From CAVYTF01 sp963771435 (GTDB lineage: Bacteria > Bacteroidota > Bacteroidia > Chitinophagales > Chitinophagaceae): a stretch of 64,000 nucleotides of DNA. The stretch covers positions 62,001 to 126,000 of the forward strand of contig CAVYTF010000009.1 of assembly GCA_963771435.1 (NCBI GenBank), in the 5' to 3' direction. Of this stretch, positions 46,035 through 54,903 are shown piece by piece. Every line of letters begins with the position of its first letter. Position 1 is the stretch's first letter. Made by a program: the position numbers and the translations under genes. Below the pieces are notes generated by a model. It saw only the letters and a program-made list of their open reading frames with translations. It did not search any database and was not told the origin of the DNA.

Positions 46035-47435
46035 TCAATTAAAATATTCTCTTACATCCCCTACCTCTCCGGAAATAGCAGCTAAAGCAGCAGTTAGTGG
46101 GCTCGCAAGCATTGTTCTTGCATTTTGCCCCTGTCTTCCTTCAAAGTTCCTGTTGCTTGTGCTTATGCAATATTTGCCTGCAGGTATTTTGTCTTCATTC
46201 ATTCCCAAGCAAGCACTGCATCCGGGTTGACGAAGCAGAAAACCTGCTTCTTCAAATATTTTATCAATGCCTTCTTCAATCGCCTGCCTCTCTACTTGGA
46301 TACTTCCGGGTACAACCCAAACCTCCACGTTATCTGCTTTATGCTTACCCTTTACAAAGGAGGCAACCATACGCAGATCTTCAATTCGGCTGTTTGTGCA
46401 GCTTCCTATAAAAACATAATCAACCTTTCTCCCTTTTAAATTTATACCTGCTTTAATACCCATGTAGTGTAACGATTTTTCAAAAGAAGCTCTTTCTTTT
46501 TCATCCACCTCATCCAACGCAGGCACATGCCCCGTGATACCGATTCCCATCCCAGGATTGGTGCCATAAGTTATCATTGGTTCAATATCAGCAGCATTAA
46601 TATTTATTTCTGTGTCAAAAACTGCATCATCATCCGAGTATAGTTTTTTCCACTCTTTCAATTTGCTTTCCCAAGATGCTTTTGGAGGAGCAAATAGCTT
46701 GCCTTGCATGTAATCAAAAGTTGTCTCATCTGGAGCGATCAAACCACACCGTGCACCCATTTCAATGCTCATATTACAAATAGTCATACGTGCTTCCATT
46801 GATAAGCTGCGTATGGCTGAACCAGCATATTCTACTGTACAGCCTGTTGCACCGCTTGCAGAGATCTTAGAAATGATGTATAAAATAATATCTTTTGATA
46901 CAACACCGTTTTGTAGTTTGCCCTCAACATTAATGCGCATTAGTCTTGGTTTGCTTTGCATCAGGCATTGAGTAGCTAAAACCATCTCCACTTCACTTGT
47001 ACCAATACCAAAAGCCATTGTACCGAATGCCCCGTGAGTTGACGTATGGCTATCACCGCACACTATAGTCATACCAGGCTGTGTAATGCCGAGTTCAGGA
47101 CCGATCACATGTACTATGCCTTGATATGGATGTCCTAAACCATACAATTCTATTCCGAACTTCTCGCAATTTTCAGTCAATCTTTCAACCTGTATACGTG
47201 ATAATTCCTCTTTGATCGGTAAGTGCTGATTAATTGTAGGAACATTATGATCTGCTGTTGCAACAACCTGTTTTGGCCGGAAGACCTGTAGCCCTCGTTT
47301 TTCAAGGCCGGCAAAAGCTTGCGGACTGGTTACTTCATGGATGAAATGTTTGTCTATATATAAAACAGAAGGCCCCCCTTCAATATTCTTTACAACATGC
47401 TTCTCCCAAATTTTATCAAATAATGTCTTTCCCAT
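46035..47435 (-). CDS. leuC: 3-Isopropylmalate dehydratase large subunit
   Basis: 466 residues, intact aconitase-family protein. It begins KTLFDKIWEKHVV and has LYIDKHFIHEVTSPQAF, VCGDSHTSTHGAFG, and the cluster cysteines in FIGSCTNSRIEDL and RQPGCSACLGMN. It carries the catalytic [4Fe-4S] cluster of isopropylmalate isomerase. It follows leuA in the operon. Confidence 0.96.
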   Translation of the reverse strand: MGKTLFDKIWEKHVVKNIEGGPSVLYIDKHFIHEVTSPQAFAGLEKRGLQVFRPKQVVATADHNVPTINQHLPIKEELSRIQVERLTENCEKFGIELYGLGHPYQGIVHVIGPELGITQPGMTIVCGDSHTSTHGAFGTMAFGIGTSEVEMVLATQCLMQSKPRLMRINVEGKLQNGVVSKDIILYIISKISASGATGCTVEYAGSAIRSLSMEARMTICNMSIEMGARCGLIAPDETTFDYMQGKLFAPPKASWESKLKEWKKLYSDDDAVFDTEININAADIEPMITYGTNPGMGIGITGHVPALDEVDEKERASFEKSLHYMGIKAGINLKGRKVDYVFIGSCTNSRIEDLRMVASFVKGKHKADNVEVWVVPGSIQVERQAIEEGIDKIFEEAGFLLRQPGCSACLGMNEDKIPAGKYCISTSNRNFEGRQGQNARTMLASPLTAALAAISGEVGDVREYFN

Positions 47436-47463
47436 AATATTTTTTATGCGTTACTTATTTAGT

Positions 47464-48633
47464 TTATACACCAACCTTTTCATTATGATACAGAGCCGCC
47501 ATTTCATGCAAATCCTTATCATGCACTTCTTTATTTTTATCGGCAATTATTAAAAACTGGTTATATAAGAAATCAATATCATTACGGTTATACGTATAAC
47601 CAATCTTCTGAAACCTATGTGCCAGCGCACTTCTACCACTTCTTGCAGTAAGAACAATTTTGCTTGCATCTGCGCCTACCGATTCCGGGTTAATGCTTTC
47701 ATAAGTTAGTTTGTCTTTCAAAATCCATCTTGATGAATACCGCTTGAATGAGCAAAGGCATTGCTTCCAACAATTGCTTTATTTGGCTGCACCGGCATAC
47801 GCATAGTATCAGCGACGAGCCGGCTGACAGGGTTTAATTTTTGTGTCTTGATATTTGTATAGAAGCCTAAGGATCGATGTTGCTTTATGATCATAACACA
47901 TTCTTCAAGCGAAGTGTTCCCTGCTCTTTCGCCAAGGCCATTAATAGTGCATTCGATTTGGCCTGCGCCGGCAATTATTCCGGCGATTGAGTTTGCAGTT
48001 GCAAGGCCAAGGTCGTTATGACAATGGCATGAAATGACGGCCTTATCAATATTAGGAACGTTATTAACTAAATATGCAATTTTTTCATGGTAGTGATCAG
48101 GTAAACAATAACCTGTTGTGTCAGGAATATTTACTACAGTTGCACCCGCTTTAATTACAGCTTCAATAACTGTTGCGAGATAATCATTGTCTGTCCTACC
48201 TGCATCTTCCGCATAAAATTCTACATCATCTACAAAATTCCTTGCCCATTTTACACATTGAATGGCGCGCTGTAAAATTTCTTCACGGTTAGAGTTGAAT
48301 TTCGATTTTATATGAAAATCTGAAGTACCTATACCAGTATGAATTCGGGGGCGTACTGCGTCTTTTAAGGCCTCGGCTGCTATTTCAATATCTTTTTGAA
48401 CAGCTCTTGTAAGGCCGCAGACCGAGGTCTTTTTGATCACTTTAGAAATTTCCTCTACTGAAAAGAAATCGCCTGGGCTAGATATTGGAAAGCCCGCTTC
48501 AAGAATATCTACTCCCAAGATCCTCCAGCACTAGGGCAAGCTCTACTTTTTCTTTTGCATTTAATTTGCAGCCCGGCACCTGCTCGCCATCCCTTAGGGT
48601 AGTATCAAAAATGTCTATTTTTTTATAAGGCAT
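47464..48633 (-). pseudogene. leuA: 2-Isopropylmalate synthase, two frameshifts
   Basis: The protein (about 390 residues, the short form) is spread over three frames. The N-terminus from the ATG at 48633 reads IDIFDTTLRDGEQVPGCKL. The middle (47718..48518) has ISCHCHNDLGLATANS and GNAFAHSSGIHQDG, and the C-terminus has ARSGRSALAHRFQKIG. An extra G near 48512 and a missing T near 47720 cause the shifts. It would condense 2-oxoisovalerate with acetyl-CoA, the first leucine-specific step. It is the first gene of the leu cluster, divergent from the 48.8-kb gene. Confidence 0.85.
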
Positions 48634-48807
48634 AAACAAGTTTTATAAATAAAACACAGCATAATCAATGCAGATCTAAAGATTCCGTAAAAATATTCAT
48701 CTTATTTTCATTCTCAAATTAATAGTGTTACTCTTTTACGCAACTTAAATAAACGTAAATTCGCTGAAAGCCTTGCCAAACAAAGCTTTTGTTAAAAAGG
48801 AAATACA

Positions 48808-50364
48808 ATGCCCAATCGTAATACAGACGAGCTTTTTCAACTAGTAAAGTCATTAGAAAAAAGCGAAAAACGAAATTTTAAATTATTTGCTAAAAGAAAT
48901 GGCGGCGGAGAAGATTTGAAAATGGTTATATTATTTGATGCCCTTGACAAAATGAACGAGTATGCTGAAACGTCATTATTGAAAAAAAATAAGAGTATTT
49001 CAAAGCAGCAGCTTTCTAACATGAAAGCGCATTTGTATAAACAGATCTTGCTAAGCATTAAACACACAAGAGACGAGAACTATCTTGAGCTTCAGCTAAA
49101 TGAGCAAATGGCATACGTTAGAATTTTGTACAACAAAGGGCTTTATTTACAGGCATTAAAACTTCTTGAAAAAATAAGACAAACGGCTGTAAACATTCAT
49201 CAGCTTACATTTCAGATGCAGGCCATCTTTTTTGAAAAAAAAATTGAAGCGCTGCATATTACTCACAGCATTGCAGACAAAGCAGAGCAATTAGCGCATG
49301 AAGCAGATAATGTAAACAAACATCTGTCCCTTATGAGCAGGCTCTCAAATCTCTCTTTGCAATTATATAGCTGGTATATAAAAATGGGGCATGCCAGGGA
49401 TGAGAAAGATGTAACCGCAGTAAAAATGTTTTTTAAGGCAAACCTTCCGGAACATAATATTTATGAAATGGAGTTTTATGAAAAAATGTATTTGTACCAA
49501 TCTTATTGTTGGTACGCTTTTATTTTACAAGATCTCCTCGCATATTACCGTTATGCTCAAAAATGGGTTTCTCTTTTTAATCAGGAGCCCGTTATGAAGC
49601 GCGTCGAAACAGGACAATATATTAAGGCAATGCATAACCTTCTTAGCGCTCATTTTGACCTTAATAATTATGAAAAATTTGAAGATGCTTTGCTGGAATT
49701 TGAAGAGTTTACGACCTCTCGGGACGGAAATATCAACACCAATGTACGTATACAAGGATTTGTATACCTGCATATCGCAAAAATAAACGGACATTTTCTG
49801 GCAGGCACATTCACAAAGGGCCTGGAGCTTGTACCATATATTGAGTCAATGCTGCAAGAATACAAGTTACATCTTGATAAGCACCGTGTCCTGGTATTTT
49901 ATTATAAGATAGCGTGTTTATATTTTGGCAGCGGCAACAATGAAAAAACAATCGAATACCTTAATAAAATAATCAATTCAAAATTTGAATTAAGAACAGA
50001 CTTACAGTGCTATGCAAGGCTGCTGCATTTGATTGCGCATTATGAACTCAACAATTATGACTTGCTTGAATATCTTATTAGATCAGTTTATCGTTTCATG
50101 GCAAAGCTCAAAAATCTGAGCATTGTAGAAGAAGAAATATTTCGCTTTTTACGAAAAGCGTTTTCGCTTTCGCCAAACAAAATGACTGGTGCATTTAAAG
50201 TGCTGAAAGAAAAATTAGAACGGCTGAAAGGTAACCCGCTTGAAACAAGGTCCTTTATGTACCTCGATATTATTGCATGGCTTGAAAGCAAACTGGAGCA
50301 CATTCCCATAGAAGAAGTAAGGGAAAAAAGATTTCTCGCCGGAAGAAAAATAAAAGATAAATAG
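48808..50364 (+). CDS. Large helical-repeat protein of unknown function
   Basis: 518 residues, almost all helical, without signal peptide. The arrangement of paired helices (YNKGLYLQALKLLEKI, ALEEFEEF-type segments, KIACLYFGSGNNEKTIEYLNKII) is TPR-like. Its N-terminus (ELFQLVKSLEKSEKRNFKLFAKR) is a recurrent pattern in Bacteroidota proteins of unknown role. An A/G-rich Shine-Dalgarno-like AAAAAGG precedes the ATG. It is divergent from leuA with a 174-bp gap. Confidence 0.75.
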   Translation: MPNRNTDELFQLVKSLEKSEKRNFKLFAKRNGGGEDLKMVILFDALDKMNEYAETSLLKKNKSISKQQLSNMKAHLYKQILLSIKHTRDENYLELQLNEQMAYVRILYNKGLYLQALKLLEKIRQTAVNIHQLTFQMQAIFFEKKIEALHITHSIADKAEQLAHEADNVNKHLSLMSRLSNLSLQLYSWYIKMGHARDEKDVTAVKMFFKANLPEHNIYEMEFYEKMYLYQSYCWYAFILQDLLAYYRYAQKWVSLFNQEPVMKRVETGQYIKAMHNLLSAHFDLNNYEKFEDALLEFEEFTTSRDGNINTNVRIQGFVYLHIAKINGHFLAGTFTKGLELVPYIESMLQEYKLHLDKHRVLVFYYKIACLYFGSGNNEKTIEYLNKIINSKFELRTDLQCYARLLHLIAHYELNNYDLLEYLIRSVYRFMAKLKNLSIVEEEIFRFLRKAFSLSPNKMTGAFKVLKEKLERLKGNPLETRSFMYLDIIAWLESKLEHIPIEEVREKRFLAGRKIKDK

Positions 50365-50391
50365 TTTTTTGCAAATTCTGTCAACTATCAG

Positions 50392-51021
50392 CTACCTCTT
50401 TCCACTCACATATTTATTTCCCTTCAATAAAAAGCGATATTCCAATAAAGCATCTTCCTCCGCATAATCAACCCCAATACGGGGCGATGAAATGATCATA
50501 TTCTTTCCATATCGATATCCTGCATCCATAATAAAAATATTATCCCCTCTCAGGTCAGTTCCTGAATGATGTGTGAAAATACCCAAAGCCTTACTCACAT
50601 TTCCAGGCCCTTTGGTCAAAGTAGGATCATCTTTTAATTTCCTGCATCGCGCCATCATTGTTTCTTTTCCAATAACCGGTTCAACAGCCCGTATCAATAC
50701 AGCATGTGGCACATCCTGAACATTGGTAACAATATTAAACAAGTGATGAATACCGTAGCACAAATACACATAAGCCGTTCCCCCCTTCCCGTACATTATT
50801 TCTGTGCGGCTGGTACGCCTGTTGGCGAAAGCGTGGGATGCCTTATCAACAATGCCATTATATGCCTCGTTTTCCACAATGCGTGCAGCCGTAACTATAT
50901 TATCAAAATGAGTAACCAATATTTTACCAATTAGTTCTTTTGCAATTTTCACAACATCTTTTCTCTTGTAAAATGAGGCGTCCAGTTTCTTCCAATTGGC
51001 AGGAATTTGTAGTAAACTCAT
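50392..51021 (-). CDS. DNA-3-methyladenine glycosylase (AAG/MPG family)
   Basis: About 209 residues from MSLLQIPANWKKL; alternative ATG codons exist at 51045 and 51084. Family features: FYKRKDVVKIAKELIGKILV, IVENEAYNGIVDKASHAF, MYGKGGTAYVYLCYGIHHLFNIVT (active site and DNA-intercalating loop) and LTKGPGNVSKALGI. It removes alkylated purines in base-excision repair. It is convergent with the 48.8-kb gene and divergent from the EI24 gene. Confidence 0.9.
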   Translation of the reverse strand: MSLLQIPANWKKLDASFYKRKDVVKIAKELIGKILVTHFDNIVTAARIVENEAYNGIVDKASHAFANRRTSRTEIMYGKGGTAYVYLCYGIHHLFNIVTNVQDVPHAVLIRAVEPVIGKETMMARCRKLKDDPTLTKGPGNVSKALGIFTHHSGTDLRGDNIFIMDAGYRYGKNMIISSPRIGVDYAEEDALLEYRFLLKGNKYVSGKR

Positions 51022-51076
51022 TTTATCTTTATAATTCACTGCCATTTCATTTAATTTTAGCGCAAAATAAATACCC

Positions 51077-51859
51077 TTGCTCAAAGAGCTTATTATAGCC
51101 TTTCAATCTTATTATGAAGCCCACCGTTTCATCGTCAAAAATAAACTGTGGAAATGGATATTGGTGCCCGGCATCATTTATACTCTTTTGTTTTGCCTCG
51201 GGGTATATCTTTTTATAAAAAGCGATAACAGGGTTATTGCCTGGATCCTCAAAGTTTCTCATCTGGAAACATGGATCAACCAAATTCAAAACGGGATGCT
51301 CCAGTTCCTGTTTACGTTTGCAAGTGTCATTTTATATGTCATTTTATTTCTATTTTATTTCTCCCTGTTCAAATATATCGTACTAATTCTTGGTTCTCCT
51401 GTTTTTGCTTACCTGAGTGAAAAAACAGAAGCGATCCTTGAAGGTAGGAATTACCCGTTCAGTTTCACGCAACTGGTAAAAGATTTCTCGCGCGGTATAA
51501 GCATAGCACTGCGAAACACTTTATGGCAAACCGTTTATACGATCTCAATTATCCTTTTGTCCTTCATCCCGCTCATCGGATGGGCTACACCGGTGCTTGC
51601 GATCTTGGTAGATTGTTACTACTACGGCTTCTCCATGCTTGATTACAGCAGCGAGCGCAGGAACATGAATACTGCCGAAAGCATTTATTTCATCAACAGC
51701 CACAAAGGGCTCGCCATTGGCAACGGCATCGTTTTTTATTTAATGCACCTTGTGCCTGTCCTTGGCTGGGTGCCGGCGCCCGCTTATGCCATTGTTGCCG
51801 CCACATTGAGCATGAGAAAAATAAGCCCTGCGCCACTTAATGAAACAACAGCAATATGA
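51077..51859 (+). CDS. EI24/CysZ-like integral membrane protein
   Basis: 260 residues starting with TTG (no better ATG). Several long membrane segments (about 27-48, 73-100, 147-185 and 218-245) and the family motif GSPVFAYLSEKTEAILEGRNYPF are present. EI24/CysZ relatives include a sulfate uptake protein, but distant members have no proven role. The 3' end overlaps the methyltransferase start by 4 bp (ATGA), so the two are coupled. Confidence 0.8.
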   Translation: MLKELIIAFQSYYEAHRFIVKNKLWKWILVPGIIYTLLFCLGVYLFIKSDNRVIAWILKVSHLETWINQIQNGMLQFLFTFASVILYVILFLFYFSLFKYIVLILGSPVFAYLSEKTEAILEGRNYPFSFTQLVKDFSRGISIALRNTLWQTVYTISIILLSFIPLIGWATPVLAILVDCYYYGFSMLDYSSERRNMNTAESIYFINSHKGLAIGNGIVFYLMHLVPVLGWVPAPAYAIVAATLSMRKISPAPLNETTAI

Positions 51860-52575
51860 GTTTGGGGAAAGTTTATCTAATACCCACGGTACTGCACGAG
51901 GAGGAGCAAGCCCTGCAAACCATCCCGCCTTATATTTTAACTGCCGCGAAAGACTGTGCTGTTTTTTTTGTGGAGAATGAAAAAACCGCTCGCAGGTTTT
52001 TAAAGAAATTATGGCGGGAAATGGTTATTGACAATTATACATGGTACACCATTCACAAAGCAGAAGAAACAGTTAAGGCCGCCTTTCTGCGACACTTAAA
52101 AGAAGGAAAAAACATCGGCATCATCAGCGAAGCGGGCTGCCCCGGCATTGCCGACCCCGGGCAAATATTGGTTAATGCTGCGCAAATGATGAACGCCACA
52201 GTTATTCCCCTCGTCGGGCCAAGCTCCATACTTTTAGCATTAATGGCAAGCGGCATGAACGGGCAATCTTTCCAGTTTACCGGATACCTGCCAATTGACA
52301 GCGCCGAAAGAAAAAAAGCCATTAAGGATTTAGAAGAATATTCATCAAAAAAGAATTGTACCCAAATATTCATTGAAACGCCCTACCGAAACAACAGCCT
52401 CGTAAAAGACATCCTGCAAACCTGCAAAAGCGAAACCTTGCTTTGCATAGCTGCCGACATCACTTCTTCCACCGAAAAAATACAGACCAAGCCCGTAAAA
52501 GACTGGAAAAATGCCGTTCCGGAGCTGCATAAAAGGTTGGTTATTTTTTTATTATATTCAAAATCAAGCCATTAG
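51856..52575 (+). CDS. RsmI-like SAM-dependent methyltransferase
   Basis: 239 residues of the tetrapyrrole-methylase fold. It has VYLIPTVLHEE, the glycine-rich EAGCPGIADPGQILV (SAM-binding, as in RsmI) and PLVGPSSILLALMASGMNGQSFQFTGYLP. RsmI 2'-O-methylates C1402 of 16S rRNA; this shorter group is a Bacteroidota paralogue whose target is not proven. It is translationally coupled to the EI24 gene. A 21-bp repeat array follows 18 bp after the stop. Confidence 0.82.
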   Translation: MSLGKVYLIPTVLHEEEQALQTIPPYILTAAKDCAVFFVENEKTARRFLKKLWREMVIDNYTWYTIHKAEETVKAAFLRHLKEGKNIGIISEAGCPGIADPGQILVNAAQMMNATVIPLVGPSSILLALMASGMNGQSFQFTGYLPIDSAERKKAIKDLEEYSSKKNCTQIFIETPYRNNSLVKDILQTCKSETLLCIAADITSSTEKIQTKPVKDWKNAVPELHKRLVIFLLYSKSSH

Positions 52576-52593
52576 AGAAATTGCTGGCTTCGG

Positions 52594-52803
52594 CGGACCG
52601 TTGACTGAAGTCAGCGGACCGTTGGCTGAAGTCAGCGGACCGTTGGCTGATTTCGGCGGACCGTTGGCTGATTTCGGCGGACCGTTGGCTGACTTCGGCG
52701 GACCGTTGGCTGACTTCGGCGGACCGTTGGCTGACTTCGGCGGACCGTTGGCTGACTTCGATGGGCTATTGGCTGATTTTGACGAACCGTTGGCTGAGTT
52801 TGT
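52594..52803. repeat. Ten-unit 21-bp tandem array
   Basis: Ten units with exact 21-bp period start at 52594 and end at 52803. A typical unit is CGGACCG followed by TTGGCTGACTTCGG. In the first two units the second part holds the palindrome CTGAAGTCAG; later units carry GCTGACTTCGGC, a near-palindrome with a 2-bp centre. Units decay toward the right end. It lies between the methyltransferase stop and a convergent gene. Confidence 0.95.
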
Positions 52804-52827
52804 CAAGCCACATGTCAGTGATGATTT

Positions 52828-53220
52828 TTATTTGGGATTAAGTGTAGTTTCCCCCGGTGTGCCTCGAATTTCGTACACGCTATCTACAATATCAGTTTGC
52901 ATTCCCCGCCATGGCAGGGTGCCAAAATATTGCTTGTAATGCAATTCCATTTCCTTCCCCGCATTATCCATTAATATTTGGGCAACATGTGGGTTGGTAA
53001 CGCTAAAGTCAAATTCATTGCTCTGCACATTTTCCTTAAAACCACTTTGTATGAGTTTGCCTTCATAAGTCTTAAAAATATACCCCTTCTGCATAAACGA
53101 GTTCAGTTCCCCCGCCTTCGTCCCCTGCCCAAACACATAGCAATAGCGCACATAAATAAATATCGCAATTGCCACCGCAAGAATTAAAGTAATATACCCA
53201 AAGACCTTCTTTGCTTTCAT
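52828..53220 (-). CDS. Small membrane-anchored protein of unknown function
   Basis: 130 residues. One N-terminal membrane helix (about 7-26) is followed by a soluble, probably periplasmic domain (GELNSFMQKGYIFKTYEG, FDFSVTNP, HYKQYFGTLPWRG). Similar short proteins occur in Bacteroidota with misleading names; no function is known. It is 46 bp downstream of nothing on its strand except the convergent array; the M28 gene ends 46 bp upstream of its start. Confidence 0.65.
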   Translation of the reverse strand: MKAKKVFGYITLILAVAIAIFIYVRYCYVFGQGTKAGELNSFMQKGYIFKTYEGKLIQSGFKENVQSNEFDFSVTNPHVAQILMDNAGKEMELHYKQYFGTLPWRGMQTDIVDSVYEIRGTPGETTLNPK

Positions 53221-53266
53221 AATCCTTATTTAAAACGCTTTCCAGGGTTTTCTCATTTGTACACCC

Positions 53267-54649
53267 TCACAATCCATACTTATCCACCAAATACAGCAAT
53301 GCTGCCATGTTGATTGCCCCTAGCTTCATCTCGCGGATATTTACGTTTTCCAGCACATCATTAACCGCATGGTGCAGGTCAAAATAACGCTGGGTGTCTG
53401 GCCTAAGTTCCCCTACCGGTATTCCAAAAGTGCTGTTCAGCGGGCCAACATCCGCTCCACCACCACCTTTATCAAATTCTGTAACGCCATAAGGCTTAAA
53501 CAAGGGCAGCCATGATTCTAATTTATTCCAGTTAACGCCCGAATCGCTGATGTCAAAAGCGCGTGGTGTAAATCCGCCTGCATCCGTTTCCAGCCCAAAA
53601 ATGTGCTTTTCATTATTCGCCTTCGCCAGCTCGGAATATTTTTTTGCACCCCTTGTACCATTCTCTTCATTAGCAAAAAGTACAAACTGGATAGTGTGTT
53701 TTGGCTTAAAACCAATTGATTTAAAAGCCCTCAACACTTCTATCGTCTGCACCACTCCGGTGCCGTCATCGCTGGCACCTTCATTCACATCCCAGCTATC
53801 CAGGTGCCCGCCGATAGTTATGATTTGTTCAGGATGTTGGCTGCCAATTATCTCGCCAATTACATTATGACCGATAGTATCCGGCAACATTTTGCCATAA
53901 GTAAATATCTGTGCCGTTAAGGTTTTACCTGCATCAAGCAGTGAATCCACTCTTCCCACATCTATCAACCCCACCGCTGCCGCAGGTATTTTTGGCAGGC
54001 TGTCAATATAATGCAGTGCCCCCGTGTGAGGGTGATTATCCATAGAATTGGTCATGCTGCGCACCATCACTGCTAAAGCTCCATATTTTGCCGCCCGGCT
54101 TGCGCCCAAAGCACGATATACAACATATTTGCTGTATGCATCAAACGTATTGATAAGCGTATCAGCAAACGGAACATCATAAAACACGATCTTTCCTTTC
54201 AATTCGTTCTTATGTGCCTCCAACTCATCAAAATCATGCACACGAATAACCTGCGCTTTCACTCCCTTCGCGCCGGTGCCAACGCTGTTGCCGATAGCAA
54301 GTATCTCAACGGGCATATATCCCTGCTTGCCATTTGCGTCTTTATAAAACACTTCCGCTTTATCCTTGCCTCCACGTACCCAATGCGGAACCATACATTC
54401 CTGTAGTATCACGCTATCTGCCCCTGCCTCCCGTAACGCCTGTGCCCCCCAATGTTCTGCCTTTGGCATTTGTGGCGAGCCTGCCAGCCTGCCACCTATT
54501 TTTTTGGTGAGGTAGTATAGGTTGTTATAAGCAGCAGTTCTGTTGCCAAGCACATTGTTAGAGATGGTTTTTATAAATACAGGATCGCTCTGGCTTTGCG
54601 CCGAAGCAAACATTGGAAAAAGAATTAATCCGTAAAAGATTTTTTTCAT
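53267..54649 (-). CDS. Secreted M28-family metallopeptidase
   Basis: 460 residues from the ATG at 54649, which begins the signal peptide MKKIFYGLILFPMFASAQ; the frame is open to 54715. A PA-domain-like insert (about 110-250) precedes the zinc-peptidase core: GGHLDSWDVNEGASDDGTG (His and bridging Asp), FANEENGTRG (catalytic Glu) and the late Asp/His in the C-terminal part. It is probably an exported aminopeptidase or carboxypeptidase Q-like enzyme. Confidence 0.9.
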   Translation of the reverse strand: MKKIFYGLILFPMFASAQSQSDPVFIKTISNNVLGNRTAAYNNLYYLTKKIGGRLAGSPQMPKAEHWGAQALREAGADSVILQECMVPHWVRGGKDKAEVFYKDANGKQGYMPVEILAIGNSVGTGAKGVKAQVIRVHDFDELEAHKNELKGKIVFYDVPFADTLINTFDAYSKYVVYRALGASRAAKYGALAVMVRSMTNSMDNHPHTGALHYIDSLPKIPAAAVGLIDVGRVDSLLDAGKTLTAQIFTYGKMLPDTIGHNVIGEIIGSQHPEQIITIGGHLDSWDVNEGASDDGTGVVQTIEVLRAFKSIGFKPKHTIQFVLFANEENGTRGAKKYSELAKANNEKHIFGLETDAGGFTPRAFDISDSGVNWNKLESWLPLFKPYGVTEFDKGGGGADVGPLNSTFGIPVGELRPDTQRYFDLHHAVNDVLENVNIREMKLGAINMAALLYLVDKYGL

Positions 54650-54772
54650 CTGGATGGTTGATGGTTTGTTGATTAAATTTATTATGATTTTCGCAGGTAG
54701 ATATACAACCTGCAAAGGAGCAAGCTAAAACAAATATTTTAAAGGATCTCACTTGTTGAAAAAAACACCTTC

Positions 54773-54844
54773 CTACTGCACTTGATCATTAATTTCAACC
54801 ATATACCCATCATGATCTTTGATATATATATCTGTTGCAAATGA
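54773..54844 (-). pseudogene. 3' remnant of a glyoxalase/VOC-family gene
   Basis: The minus strand encodes SFATDIYIKDHDGYMVEIND followed by two or three residues and a stop. IYxKDxDGYxxEI is the usual C-terminal metal-site segment of VOC proteins. No upstream part of such a gene exists: the remnant begins directly at the terminator of the T9SS gene. Confidence 0.7.
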
Positions 54845-54846
54845 AA

Positions 54847-54865
54847 AAGCCGCATAAAGCGGCTT
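54847..54865 (-). terminator. Terminator after the T9SS protein gene
   Basis: AAGCCGC/GCGGCTT stem with an ATAAA loop. On the minus strand it runs into a U tract (A run at 54844-54848). It lies about 40 bp past the stop codon at 54904. Confidence 0.85.
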
Positions 54866-54903
54866 CCTCGTATTATTCCTTTTAGTAATAGGCTGAATAC
54901 TAG

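Noticed and set aside
48634..48807. Leucine attenuator or T-box upstream of leuA
   Set aside because: No leader peptide rich in Leu codons and no T-box-like or terminator/antiterminator structure could be found on the minus strand.
52511..52939. Overlapping ORFs of 80 and 142 codons across the second array
   Set aside because: Same reason: repetitive translation (GPLADFG or KSANGPP) produced by the 21-bp unit; one also runs into the antisense of a real gene.
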